A stretch of DNA of 58,917 nucleotides, from assembly GCF_025965855.1 (NCBI RefSeq), contig NZ_JAOPWB010000237.1, forward strand, positions 1-58,917, read 5' to 3'. Under the pieces are notes generated by a model. It saw nothing but the letters and a program-made list of their open reading frames with translations. It was not told the DNA's origin and searched no databases. Below, piece after piece: positions 43,366 through 51,560 of the stretch. The first letter of the stretch is position 1. Every line of letters starts with the position of its first letter. A program made the position numbers and the translations under genes. The stretch comes from Mycobacterium sp. (GTDB taxonomy: Bacteria; Actinomycetota; Actinomycetes; Mycobacteriales; Mycobacteriaceae).

Positions 43366-44286
43366 ATGCGCTTCACAATCACCCACCCCATGCACAGCCA
43401 TCCGTACAACCCGGAGTTGGTGAGCGGGGACGGTATCGGGAAGGTGGCCGCGGCCACAGAAGCGGCCGGCATTCACGGTTTCGGCTTCACCGACCACCCA
43501 GCACCGTCGCAGCGGTGGCTGGAGGCCGGGGGGCACGACGCGTTAGATCCTTTTGTCGCATTGGGTTTCGCGGCGGCCAGGACAACAACGCTGCGCCTGA
43601 TCCCCAACATCGTGGTGTTGCCGTATCGAAACCCGTTCGTGGTGGCCAAGTCCGGCGCCACGCTCGACCTGCTCTCGGGTGGCCGATTCACGCTCGCGGT
43701 GGGGGTGGGCTACCTCAAACGGGAGTTCGCGGCGCTGGGTGTGACCTACGACGAGCGGATCGAGCTGTTCGAGGAAGCGCTGCAGGTGATCCGGGCGGTG
43801 TGGACCGGCGACGACATTTCGTTCGAGGGAAAGCATTTCACCGCACGTGGCATCACGGCGCATCCGCGCCCGGTCAGTCAGCCGCATCCGCCGATCTGGA
43901 TCGGCGGCAACACGTCGGCGTCTCGCCAGCGAGTGGCGCAGTACGGCGACGGCTGGTGTCCGTTTCCCGCCCCGGCGCAGCTGGCCAAGACTTCCGGCAC
44001 GGCCGTCATCGACTCCGTTCAGCGCCTCAGCGAAGGCATCGACGATCTGCGACGCCGCTGCGATGCCGCGGGCAGGGACTGGTCGGCGATCGACATCACC
44101 TTCACCAACTTCGAGGGCGGCAGCCCAACCGACGACCGCTTCAACGCCGACGCCTACCTGGGCGGTCTGGAAAAGCTTGCGGCCCTGGGGGTGACGTGGG
44201 TCAGCGTCGGGCTGCCCGGCGACAGCATGGCGCACGCGCTCGAAACCCTGGATCGGTTCCGCACTCATGTGATCGACGTTATGTAA
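43366..44286 (+). CDS. LLM-class F420-dependent oxidoreductase
   Basis: A 306-residue TIM-barrel luciferase-like monooxygenase-family protein. Typical segments: GFGFTDHPAPSQRW, LIPNIVVLPYRNPFVVAK, DLLSGGRFTLAVGVGY, EALQVIRAVWTGD and PPIWIGGNTSASRQRV. In mycobacteria this family mostly uses coenzyme F420 rather than FMN. It would oxidise an alcohol or reduce a C=C or C=O bond of the pathway intermediate. It starts 25 bp behind the thioesterase and ends directly against the acyl-CoA dehydrogenase ATG. Confidence 0.9.
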   Translation: MRFTITHPMHSHPYNPELVSGDGIGKVAAATEAAGIHGFGFTDHPAPSQRWLEAGGHDALDPFVALGFAAARTTTLRLIPNIVVLPYRNPFVVAKSGATLDLLSGGRFTLAVGVGYLKREFAALGVTYDERIELFEEALQVIRAVWTGDDISFEGKHFTARGITAHPRPVSQPHPPIWIGGNTSASRQRVAQYGDGWCPFPAPAQLAKTSGTAVIDSVQRLSEGIDDLRRRCDAAGRDWSAIDITFTNFEGGSPTDDRFNADAYLGGLEKLAALGVTWVSVGLPGDSMAHALETLDRFRTHVIDVM

Positions 44287-45441
44287 ATGGACTTCTCAGC
44301 CGTCGAGCTCAGCGCCGAGGACCAGGTCTTTCTCGATGAGATCCGGGCGTTCATAACGAAGCACGTCACCGACGAAGTGCTGCGTCGCCAGCGAGAGTTC
44401 GGTGAAAACTTTGACGAGCAAGTGCATCTGGCGTTGGGCGAAGCCGGCTATCTGGCCTCGGATTGGCGGCTTGAGTCCGAGGGCGGATTCAGCGCGGTCC
44501 GTCGGCGCATCTTTCATCTCGAGATCGCCCGGGCCCACACGCCTTGGTACCACTGGGGAACCACGTCCGTCGTCGCGCGGCTGGTGCAGCAATTCGGCGC
44601 GCCGGAGCTCGCCGGCAAGGTCGTGCCCGGCGTGTTGTCCGGCGAGATCCGGCTATGTCTGGGGTACACCGAACCCGAGGGCGGCTCGGACGTCGCCACC
44701 TGCAAGACCCGGGCCGTGCGGGATGGGGGCGGATCTAGCTGGGTTATTAATGGGTCCAAGATGTTCACCTCGAACGCGCAGAACGCCCGGTACGTCTTCC
44801 TGCTCACCAACACCGACCCGCAAGGCTCCAAACACAAGAACCTGACGATGTTTCTGGTGCCGCTCGATACACCGGGCATCGAGATTCAGGCCATCCGCAC
44901 CCTGGACGGCGACCGCACCAACATCGTCTACTACAGCGACGTGCGCGTCGACGACCTCTACCGCATCGGTGAGGTCAACGGCGGCTGGACGGTGATGCGC
45001 TCGGCGCTGGACTCCGAGCACGGCATCGTGGACCCGGACGACCATGGCTTGCAATACATTGCGGCGATATCGGCTCACGGCGACCTGATGGCCGAGGTGG
45101 TCGACACCGTCGCGGCGTTCGTCGCGGAGGTGGACGACGAGTCGGTGAAATACCGGCTCGGGCGCGGCATCGCCCGGATGGAGGCGGCGCTGTCCACGCC
45201 CGGGATGTTCGGGCGCGTTGCGATCGCGCAGACGATGCGCGACATCTCCCCGGATTTGATGGACATCCTGGGGACGGCGTCGGCGTTGCCCGCCGGCATC
45301 CGGGCGTCCGCCACCGACGGTGCGGCAGAACACCTTTACCGGCTCGCGTTACCCGTCGGCATCTACGGCGGCACCCTGGAGGTCTTCCGCAACATGATCG
45401 CCCAGCACACGCTGAAGCTCGGGCGCCCTAGCTACGGCTAG
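44287..45441 (+). CDS. Acyl-CoA dehydrogenase (FadE-like)
   Basis: A 384-residue FAD acyl-CoA dehydrogenase. Recognisable parts are LCLGYTEPEGGSDVA (flavin/acyl site), WVINGSKMFTSNA, TMFLVPLDTPGIE and the helix-K segment GIYGGTLEVFRNMIAQ. In most members the helix-K motif is YEGT and its Glu is the catalytic base; here it is YGGT, so the base must come from elsewhere (helix G, or a partner subunit), or the enzyme has lost dehydrogenase activity. It is the last gene of the thioesterase-LLM-FadE operon, with no gap after the LLM gene. An inverted repeat terminator follows. Confidence 0.92.
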   Translation: MDFSAVELSAEDQVFLDEIRAFITKHVTDEVLRRQREFGENFDEQVHLALGEAGYLASDWRLESEGGFSAVRRRIFHLEIARAHTPWYHWGTTSVVARLVQQFGAPELAGKVVPGVLSGEIRLCLGYTEPEGGSDVATCKTRAVRDGGGSSWVINGSKMFTSNAQNARYVFLLTNTDPQGSKHKNLTMFLVPLDTPGIEIQAIRTLDGDRTNIVYYSDVRVDDLYRIGEVNGGWTVMRSALDSEHGIVDPDDHGLQYIAAISAHGDLMAEVVDTVAAFVAEVDDESVKYRLGRGIARMEAALSTPGMFGRVAIAQTMRDISPDLMDILGTASALPAGIRASATDGAAEHLYRLALPVGIYGGTLEVFRNMIAQHTLKLGRPSYG

Positions 45442-45450
45442 TTGAGTTTT

Positions 45451-45513
45451 CCGTGAAAGTGCAACTACCGACGGGGGCACTCGGCAAATGTGTTGCCAGT
45501 TGCACTTTCGCGG
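45451..45513. terminator. Long inverted repeat between convergent genes
   Basis: CCGTGAAAGTGCAACT (45451-45466) and AGTTGCACTTTCGCGG (45498-45513) pair at 15 of 16 positions. The 31-bp spacer itself holds a second stem, GGCAA-N5-TTGCC. It lies between the FadE stop and the DUF427 stop, so it can end transcription from both sides. The length and nested structure also resemble a repetitive extragenic palindrome. Confidence 0.6.
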
Positions 45514-45515
45514 CA

Positions 45516-46202
45516 TTAAGTGAGCGATGACGGCAGCTCGGCGACGACATCGACGCGCGCGGCGTCGAAACTGAAAAACCCCTTGATGGGAAGGCTTTCG
45601 GGCGGCGGTTCCTCGTAGCTCCACGCGACATCGTCGATGGCGCGGCCGTCGACGACAAACGACCAATACGTCGCAAAGCCCTTGTAGTTGCAGTAGCTCG
45701 ACGTCTCCGATCGCCCCAGCAGGTCGGTGCGCACGTATTCGGGAGCGACGTAGAGGCGTGGCTCGAGCGCGGTCTCGAACAGGATCACCGTGTCGTCCGT
45801 GTCCACCACCGCGGTGCCATCGACCGAGACGCGCAGGCGGCGCTTCGTCGGGCGGCAGTCGACGCGGTGGTAGGGGTTCGGCGGATAGTGGACGAGCTCG
45901 CGGCCCTCCTCCAGCCAGCTGTCGACCGCGTCCCAGGGCACGCGGACGAAACCCGGCGCCGCGGGCTCCCGCTCGGTCGGTAGGTCGCCGACCTCGTCGG
46001 CCGGGAAGACGTAGCCAAGCGGGCGACCCCGCCGGTGCACCATCAGGGCCCGCTCGGTGTCGATCACCGAGTGCCCATCCCGGAAGGCCTGGACGCGCCG
46101 CGGGTGCGGTTCGACGTAGACCCCAGTGTCAGCCGGTATCGCGGGCAAGAACCGCCCGGCCGGATCGCCGCTGAGCGGACCTCGTCCGGCAACCAGACTC
46201 AT
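45516..46202 (-). CDS. Two-domain DUF427 protein
   Basis: A 228-residue protein with two DUF427 domains in tandem: residues about 25-110 (VYVEPHPRRVQAFRDGHSVIDT, GYVFPADEVG) and about 120-220 (RRLRVSVDGTAVVDTDD, LYVAPEYVR, SYCNYKGFATYWSFVV, VAWSYEEPPPESLPIKGFFSF). The second half resembles the single-domain protein at 10747. Function unknown. The ATG lies 98 bp from the divergent CoA-transferase start. A family link with oxidoreductase pathways is only by neighbourhood. Confidence 0.88.
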   Translation of the reverse strand: MSLVAGRGPLSGDPAGRFLPAIPADTGVYVEPHPRRVQAFRDGHSVIDTERALMVHRRGRPLGYVFPADEVGDLPTEREPAAPGFVRVPWDAVDSWLEEGRELVHYPPNPYHRVDCRPTKRRLRVSVDGTAVVDTDDTVILFETALEPRLYVAPEYVRTDLLGRSETSSYCNYKGFATYWSFVVDGRAIDDVAWSYEEPPPESLPIKGFFSFDAARVDVVAELPSSLT

Positions 46203-46263
46203 GGTGTTCCCTTTCGTGACCTTGCCGAACGTGGGCTTATTGATGGCATATCACGCGTTTCGC

Positions 46264-46293
46264 GTGACACAACCCTACGTTCGCCGGTAAGAA
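46264..46293 (+). promoter_or_regulatory. Promoter GTGACA-N18-TAAGAA for the CoA-transferase
   Basis: GTGACA (46264-46269), 18 bp, TAAGAA (46288-46293), 7 nt, then the ATG at 46301. No ribosome site lies between, so the mRNA is probably leaderless. It shares CGTGACAC with the other island promoters, but its downstream half differs. Confidence 0.5.
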
Positions 46294-46300
46294 TCCAGCC

Positions 46301-47479
46301 ATGGCCGGACCGGTAGCAGGCATCAAGGTCGTCGAACTCGGGGTCTGGGTGGCCGGACCGGCCGCCGGGGGCATCCTGGCCGACTGGGGCGCCGACGTGA
46401 TCAAGATCGAGCCGCCGACCGGTGACCCGGGGCGCCTGTTCGGGCGGATGCTGGGCTGCGATCTCGGGGTCAACCCGCCGTTCGAAATGGACAACCGATC
46501 CAAGCGCAGCATCGTCCTGGACCTCACCACTGACCCGGGCCGCGACACCGCATTCGAATTGCTCTCTGACGCCGACGTTTTCCTGACCAACGTGCGGCCC
46601 GGGGCGTTGCAACGCCTCGGGCTCGACTTCGAATCGGTGTCGGCGCGCAACTCCCGCCTGGTCTACGGCCTGATCACCGGTTACGGCGAAACCGGGCCCG
46701 ACGCCGAGCGCGCCGCCTACGACGTGGCGGCGTACTGGTCGCGCGCGGGTCTGGCCCATCTGCTCACCCGGCCGGGTGACACGCCGCCGTTCCAGCGCGG
46801 GGGCATGGGCGACCACTCGGCCGGGATGACCCTGGCCGCGGCCGTGTGTGCGGCGCTGCTCGCCCGCGAACGCACCGGCACGGGCCAACTGGTGACCACC
46901 TCGCTGTACCGCCAGGGCGCCTACACGGTCAGCTTCGACCTCAACACCTATCTGCTGACCGGCCAGCCGATCGCGATCGGCCAGCGCGAGTCGATGGGCA
47001 ACCCGTGCATGAACAACTACACCGCCGCCGACGGGCGCCGCTTCTGGATCGTCGGGCTGGAGGCCGATCGGCACTGGCCGCCGCTGTGCCGCGCCGTCGG
47101 CCGCCCGGAGTGGTGCCAGGATCCCCGAGACCCCCGCTTCGGCGACGCCCGGTCCCGCGCGGCCAATGCGGTGCAGCTCGTCGCCGAGCTGGATCAGATC
47201 TTCGCGACCCGCCCGCTCGACGAATGGGCGCAGGTCTTCGCCGGCGAACCCGAACTCTTCTGGTCGCCGGTCAACTCGCTCGAGGACGTCGTGGCCGATG
47301 AGCAGTTCCACGCCGCGGGCGGCATCGTCGACGTGCCCGACGGCGAAGCCGGCGTCGCGATGGTGGCCACGCCGGCGGACTTCCATGGCACGCCGTGGGC
47401 GCCGCGCTTTGTGGCGCCGGAACTGGGCCAGCACACCGACGAGGTTCTCGCCGAACTCAAGGCCCGGCGGGGGAGGTGA
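46301..47479 (+). CDS. Class III CoA-transferase (CaiB/BaiF family)
   Basis: A 392-residue family III CoA-transferase. The N-terminal Rossmann-like part begins AGIKVVELGVWVAGP and ADWGADVIKIEPP; the catalytic aspartate is probably in GGMGDHSAG, the position of Asp169 in formyl-CoA transferase. It moves CoA between acids through an aspartyl-CoA anhydride, and would activate the carboxylic acid entering the pathway without ATP. The gene has a leaderless-type promoter. It is divergent from the DUF427 gene and upstream of an unrecognised gene. Confidence 0.92.
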   Translation: MAGPVAGIKVVELGVWVAGPAAGGILADWGADVIKIEPPTGDPGRLFGRMLGCDLGVNPPFEMDNRSKRSIVLDLTTDPGRDTAFELLSDADVFLTNVRPGALQRLGLDFESVSARNSRLVYGLITGYGETGPDAERAAYDVAAYWSRAGLAHLLTRPGDTPPFQRGGMGDHSAGMTLAAAVCAALLARERTGTGQLVTTSLYRQGAYTVSFDLNTYLLTGQPIAIGQRESMGNPCMNNYTAADGRRFWIVGLEADRHWPPLCRAVGRPEWCQDPRDPRFGDARSRAANAVQLVAELDQIFATRPLDEWAQVFAGEPELFWSPVNSLEDVVADEQFHAAGGIVDVPDGEAGVAMVATPADFHGTPWAPRFVAPELGQHTDEVLAELKARRGR

Positions 47480-47482
47480 CCA

Positions 47483-47510
47483 CCTTTACAAATTTTCCTC
47501 GAAGTGTCAC
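47483..47510 (-). promoter_or_regulatory. Promoter-like element pointing back into the CoA-transferase
   Basis: On the minus strand: GTGACA (47505-47510), 16 bp, TAAAGG (47483-47488). It is almost identical in design to the elements at 41838 and 42393, yet no gene lies downstream on that strand, only the 3' end of the CoA-transferase. It may make antisense RNA, act as an operator for the plus-strand gene at 47549, or be left over from a lost gene. Confidence 0.4.
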
Positions 47511-47548
47511 GCTGTCCGGTGACAACAAGCCCAGCGTTGAGGAACGGA

Positions 47549-48130
47549 ATGATGGTCACTCCAACGTTCGACATCAGCCACAACCGCCGGGTTAGCGCCG
47601 CACGAGCGACCCGCACAGACGGCGAGTTCCTGCGATATCGGCTGGACGTCGTCGCGGCCAGCGCCGCCGACGTCGTGCAGTCGGCCGGGGGTTGGCTCTA
47701 CGACCGGGTGATGGCCGGATGGGAGGTGACCGTCCTGGTGCCGCACGGCTGCGATACCCGATCGCTGCGGATCCTCGGCGTGCGGGCATTGGACGCCGAG
47801 GCGCTCCCGGCCCTGACGGCCTCGAGCAGTCAGAGCCTGGCGGTCAGCGCCGAGGCGTTCACCGCCGACGCGCGCGTGCGGGAAAAGGTGCTCGCGTCCC
47901 TGGGCGACCGATTGACCGAGGTCGCGTTGTGGGGCGACGGGTGGCCCCTGGGCGTCAACCGCGCGATGACCCGAGGGCAACACGTGCTCAGCGCGGCGGC
48001 GCGCAGATTCAAGGGCTATGCCCTTGCGGCGGCCGGAATAGCCTGCGATTCAGTCGATCCCACCGAGGCACTGCTGTGCGAGAGAGCCCCGTATCCGCCG
48101 GTCGACTCAGAGCTGATCCGCCTCCACTAG
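47549..48130 (+). CDS. Hypothetical protein, not recognised
   Basis: A 193-residue protein I cannot assign to a family. It is soluble and alpha-beta in character, with VQSAGGWLYDRVMAGWEVTVLVPHG, RSLRILGVRALD, VALWGDGWPLGVNRAMTRGQHVLSAAARRFKGYA and a tail PYPPVDSELIRLH. A GAGGAACGGA ribosome site serves two adjacent ATGs (47549 and 47552). It is not a shadow: codon third positions are GC-rich and the opposite frames are not. It lies between the CoA-transferase and the hydrolase remnant, so it may be part of the island or a separate gene. Confidence 0.65.
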   Translation: MMVTPTFDISHNRRVSAARATRTDGEFLRYRLDVVAASAADVVQSAGGWLYDRVMAGWEVTVLVPHGCDTRSLRILGVRALDAEALPALTASSSQSLAVSAEAFTADARVREKVLASLGDRLTEVALWGDGWPLGVNRAMTRGQHVLSAAARRFKGYALAAAGIACDSVDPTEALLCERAPYPPVDSELIRLH

Positions 48131-48152
48131 CGCATCAAGAAGTACGACAGCC

Positions 48153-48347
48153 ACACACTGTGCGGAGATCGACCCGGTTCGCGACGAAGCGGTCGACTAT
48201 GCGCTACAACTGCTCCGCGCCAGGGTCTCCGCCGAGCTGCACGTGTTTCCGCGGGCCTGTCACGGCTTCGATTCGCTGCTGCCGGACTGGTCAGACTCCG
48301 AGCGGTTGTTCGCGCTGCAGGGCCAGGCCCTGCAGCGCGTCTGGTGA
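48153..48347 (+). pseudogene. C-terminal remnant of an alpha/beta hydrolase
   Basis: A 64-residue reading frame ending in TGA at 48345-48347. It includes [38 protein letters not shown], the C-terminal part of HSL/GDXG-type lipases, with the acid (Asp of EIDPVRDE) and the final His (ACHGF). The nucleophile elbow and N-terminal two-thirds are gone. The preceding bases cannot restore it. It marks the right boundary of the catabolic island. Confidence 0.8.
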
Positions 48348-48373
48348 ACCCGACCCGCCCTAGGATGGCACGG

Positions 48374-49681
48374 ATGGCGTGCTGCGGTATCCCAATTGCT
48401 GCCGAGGGCTGCGACGGAGCCTTCACGGTCGACGCGTCGCGGGTGACCTTCGGGCGCGGTTGCCTGACGGAGATGGGCGACAGGGCCCGCGCTCTCGGGC
48501 TGCGGCGCGTGGCGTTGTTTTCCGACGCCGGCGTGGCCGGACTGCCCATCTTCGCCAAGGCGCACGAGTCGCTCGTCGCGGCCGGACTGGACGTCGTCAG
48601 CTATACCGACGTACATGTCGAGCCCACCGACGCGTCGTTTCGGGACGGCGCGCGTTTCGCGCAAGAGTGCAACCCCGACGGCTACGTGTCGCTGGGCGGC
48701 GGCTCGGTGATCGACACGTGCAAGGCCGCCAATCTGTACGCCACCTATCCCGCCGACTTGCTGACCTATGTCAACGCGCCGATCGGCGAGAGCAAACCCA
48801 TACCCGGCCCGCTCAAGCCGCACCTCGCATGCCCCACCACGGCGGGCACCGGCAGCGAGGTAACCGGCATCGCGATCTTCGACTTTCTGTCGCTGAAGGC
48901 CAAGACGGGCATCGCCTCTCACGCGCTGCGCCCGACCGAGGCGCTCGTCGACCCCGACTGCACCGCGAGCCTGCCCCCCGAGGTCGTCGCCTCCGCGGGC
49001 CTCGACGTGCTGTCTCACGCTTTGGAGTCCTACACCGCGCGGCCCTACCTCCAGCGGCGCGCTCCCGAACGGCCCAGCCTGCGACCGATGAGTCAGGGTG
49101 CCAACCCGTGGAGCGATCTGGGCTGCCGTGAGGCGCTGCGCCTACTTGGGCAATTTCTGGAGCGTGCGACGAACGACGCCGCCGACACCGAGGCCCGTGA
49201 GCAAATGATGTGGGCCGCAACGCTTGCGGGCATCGCGTTTGGCAACGCGGGCGTCCACGCACCACACGGCATGGCCTACGCGGTGGCGGGGCTGGTACGT
49301 GACTTCCGCCCCCCGGGTTACCCGGCCGATGAGCCGCTCGTGCCGCATGGCATGGCCGTCATCCTCAATGCCCCGTCGTCGTTCCGCTTCACGGCGGAGG
49401 TGAGTCCGGAGCGGCACCTGGAGGGGGCGCGGCTGCTCGGCGCCGACACACGGGGCGCCGGCGCCAAGGACGCGGGCGAGGTGCTCGCCGATGAACTCAT
49501 CCGCGTCATGCGGGCGGTGGGCATGCCGAACGGGCTGAGTGGGGTGGGCTACACCGAAGATGACGCGGCGGCCCTGACCGAGGGCGCTTATCCTCAGCAG
49601 CGCCTCCTACAGAACGCTCCGCGCGAGATCAGCAAACCGGTTCTGGCGGACCTGTTTCGGCAGGCCATGCGCTACTGGTAG
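48374..49681 (+). CDS. Iron-type alcohol dehydrogenase (hydroxyacid-oxoacid transhydrogenase-like)
   Basis: About 435 residues, group III (iron-dependent) alcohol dehydrogenase fold. Nucleotide binding is at [20 protein letters not shown], with [12 protein letters not shown], and metal ligands lie in [12 protein letters not shown] (Asp, His) and the two histidines of [10 protein letters not shown] and PHGMAV. It resembles ADHFE1/hydroxyacid-oxoacid transhydrogenase, which converts 4-hydroxybutyrate with 2-oxoglutarate. The start is uncertain: ATG at 48374 ([13 protein letters not shown]), ATG at 48365 or GTG at 48344; the first gives the common family start. Different from adhE1 (zinc type) found here in M. 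tuberculosis. Confidence 0.88.
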   Translation: MACCGIPIAAEGCDGAFTVDASRVTFGRGCLTEMGDRARALGLRRVALFSDAGVAGLPIFAKAHESLVAAGLDVVSYTDVHVEPTDASFRDGARFAQECNPDGYVSLGGGSVIDTCKAANLYATYPADLLTYVNAPIGESKPIPGPLKPHLACPTTAGTGSEVTGIAIFDFLSLKAKTGIASHALRPTEALVDPDCTASLPPEVVASAGLDVLSHALESYTARPYLQRRAPERPSLRPMSQGANPWSDLGCREALRLLGQFLERATNDAADTEAREQMMWAATLAGIAFGNAGVHAPHGMAYAVAGLVRDFRPPGYPADEPLVPHGMAVILNAPSSFRFTAEVSPERHLEGARLLGADTRGAGAKDAGEVLADELIRVMRAVGMPNGLSGVGYTEDDAAALTEGAYPQQRLLQNAPREISKPVLADLFRQAMRYW

Positions 49682-49707
49682 TCGCGAAACGTGTTGGAAT
49701 ACAACCC

Positions 49708-50193
49708 ATGAGTTCAGGGCAGTCGGTCCCCTCGGTTCCACCCGCACCGGAAGACCTGACCAGCGACGACTTCCCCGTGCTGTGGCCGGTGGGAACCCGG
49801 TGGGCCGACAACGACATGTTCGGCCACCTCAACAACGCCGTCTACTACCAGCTGTTCGACACCGCGATCAACGCCTGGATCAACACGAGCATCGGGCTTG
49901 ACCCGCTCACCATTCCATCGCTCGGCATCGTCGCCGAGTCGGGCTGCCGCTACTTCTCCGAGCTGCATTTCCCGGAAAGGCTTGCGGTGGGCCTGGCGGT
50001 CACGCGGCTGGGCCGCAGCAGCGTCACCTACCGGCTCGGGGTATTCCGGGCCCCAAAAGCCCAAGAGAAGGTTCAACCGATCACCGCGCTGGGGCACTGG
50101 GTGCATGTCTACGTCGATCGGACCAGCCGTAAGCCGGTCCCCATTCCCGACGCCATCCGGTCGCTGCTGTCGACCGCCCGGGTCGGTCGCTGA
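49708..50193 (+). CDS. Acyl-CoA thioester hydrolase, hotdog (Rv0163-like)
   Basis: A 161-residue 4-hydroxybenzoyl-CoA-thioesterase-type hotdog. The active-site segment WADNDMFGHLNNAVYYQLFDTAI carries the conserved Asp, and VGLAVTRLGRSSVTYRLGV follows. It hydrolyses acyl-CoA; the substrate is unknown. Position matches Rv0163 (151 residues). The next gene starts 61 bp later on the same strand. Confidence 0.9.
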   Translation: MSSGQSVPSVPPAPEDLTSDDFPVLWPVGTRWADNDMFGHLNNAVYYQLFDTAINAWINTSIGLDPLTIPSLGIVAESGCRYFSELHFPERLAVGLAVTRLGRSSVTYRLGVFRAPKAQEKVQPITALGHWVHVYVDRTSRKPVPIPDAIRSLLSTARVGR

Positions 50194-50254
50194 GCGCGAA
50201 ATCGCGCCCGGGGAGGTCGGTTTCGCGGCAGGCGCACCCGGCTATGCTTCGCCA

Positions 50255-50695
50255 ATGCCAGTTTTGAGCAAGACCGTCGAGGTCAGTGCCGCCGCCGCGT
50301 CGATCATGGGCATCGTCGCCGATTTCGAGCGCTACCCGGAGTGGAACGAGGAGATCAAGGGCCTGTGGGTGCTCGCCCGGTACGACGACGGGCGCCCCAG
50401 CCAGCTCCGCCTCGACGCCGAGGTTCAGGGCATGAAGAGCACCTTGATCCAGGCCGTGTACTACCCGGGGGAAAACCAGATTCAGACCGTGCTGCAGCAA
50501 GGGGATTTGTTCTCCAAGCAGGAGCAGCTGTTCAGCGCGGTGGAGACCGGCTCGTCGACCTTGCTGACGGTGGACATGGACGTCGAGACCTCTTTGCCGG
50601 TGCCCGCGCCGATGGTGAAGCAGCTCCTCAACAACGTGCTGGACCACCTCGCGGAGAAGCTGAAGCAGCGCGCCGAGCAGCTGGCCACCAACTAG
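50255..50695 (+). CDS. SRPBCC-family protein (Rv0164, TB18.5-like)
   Basis: A 146-residue START/SRPBCC protein. The pattern SKTVEVSAAAASIMGIVADFERYPEWNEEIKG is typical of polyketide cyclase/dehydrase-like proteins, and the C-terminal helix LLNNVLDHLAEKLKQRAEQL closes the pocket. It probably binds a hydrophobic ligand. Position matches Rv0164; the M. tuberculosis protein (TB18.5, 161 residues) is a known culture-filtrate protein. No signal peptide is seen. Convergent with mce1R. Confidence 0.88.
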   Translation: MPVLSKTVEVSAAAASIMGIVADFERYPEWNEEIKGLWVLARYDDGRPSQLRLDAEVQGMKSTLIQAVYYPGENQIQTVLQQGDLFSKQEQLFSAVETGSSTLLTVDMDVETSLPVPAPMVKQLLNNVLDHLAEKLKQRAEQLATN

Positions 50696-50728
50696 GCAGA
50701 TGGTGGCGACCCGCCACTAGCGCCGGAT

Positions 50729-51463
50729 TCAGTCGAAGATTCCGGCCCGGTCCAGCATTTCGGTCAGCCGGTTCGCCGCGTCGGTGAATTGCCAGACCGT
50801 GTGCTCTATCGCGGCGTGCGCGTCGCGCCGGCGCAGCGCCGCGATCAACTGCCGGTGGTGGGCGACAGTGGCCGCGCCCCATTCCGGATCGGCCGCGTAG
50901 ACCTCCGCCGGGATGTAGTGCGCGGCGTTCAGCAGGAACCATGCCAACTTGATGCGGCCGCTGGCCTGGTTGAAGACGCGATGAAACGCGAACTCGATGC
51001 CCGCGATGGTCGCGGGCTCGCTGGAGCGGACGGCCGCTTCGAGCGCGTTGTTGATGCGGTCCAGCTCGTCGATCTCGGCGTCGGTGACGTGGTCGGTGGC
51101 GGCGGAGGCCAGCTGCCTGGCGATCGTCGCCTGCAGCCAGAAGATGTCCTGGATGTCTTGCCGGCTCAGCGGCATCACGACGTGGCCGCGGTGCGGTTCC
51201 AGCTGCACCATGCCCTCACCGCGGAGTTTCAGCAGGGCCTCACGCACCGGCGTGACGCTGACCCCGAGCTCGGCCGCGGTCTCGTCGAGGCGGATGAACA
51301 TTCCCGGGCGCAACGCGCCGGACATGATCGCCGCGCGCAGGTGGCCCGCGACCGCGTCGGACAGCTGCGCCCGGCGCAGTGGCCGCCGGGTCCTCGGCTG
51401 CGTCGAAATCGGTGCGTTCACGCGGGCTGCCAGGGGTTTCGCGGTCTGGGCGGGTCTTGTCAT
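50729..51463 (-). CDS. mce1R: GntR-family regulator Mce1R
   Basis: A 244-residue GntR regulator of the FadR/FCD group. The winged helix spans about residues 26-95 (LRAAIMSGALRPGMFIRLDETAAELGVSVTPVREALLKL); the C-terminal helical domain follows (FHRVFNQASGR, HHRQLIAALRRRD), with histidines that hold a metal or acyl ligand. Mce1R (Rv0165c) represses the mce1 operon in M. tuberculosis. The ATG at 51461-51463 is chosen; a GTG at 51499 is an in-frame alternative. It is divergent from fadD5. Confidence 0.92.
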   Translation of the reverse strand: MTRPAQTAKPLAARVNAPISTQPRTRRPLRRAQLSDAVAGHLRAAIMSGALRPGMFIRLDETAAELGVSVTPVREALLKLRGEGMVQLEPHRGHVVMPLSRQDIQDIFWLQATIARQLASAATDHVTDAEIDELDRINNALEAAVRSSEPATIAGIEFAFHRVFNQASGRIKLAWFLLNAAHYIPAEVYAADPEWGAATVAHHRQLIAALRRRDAHAAIEHTVWQFTDAANRLTEMLDRAGIFD

Positions 51464-51482
51464 TGCGGCACTAAAGCCATAA

Positions 51483-51498
51483 TGTGACCCACGTAACA
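51483..51498. promoter_or_regulatory. Candidate Mce1R site, TGTGAC-N4-GTAACA
   Basis: TGTGAC (51483-51488) and GTAACA (51493-51498) are inverted copies at five of six positions around a 4-bp spacer. They lie in the 97-bp gap between mce1R and fadD5, the only AT-rich part of the gap. Placement is right for a GntR operator controlling both directions, but the repeat is imperfect. Confidence 0.4.
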
Positions 51499-51560
51499 CT
51501 ATGTTTTATCAAATATCAACCTGGCGCAAGCGGTGCGCGAGGGGAAGGGGAGGCGACTAG

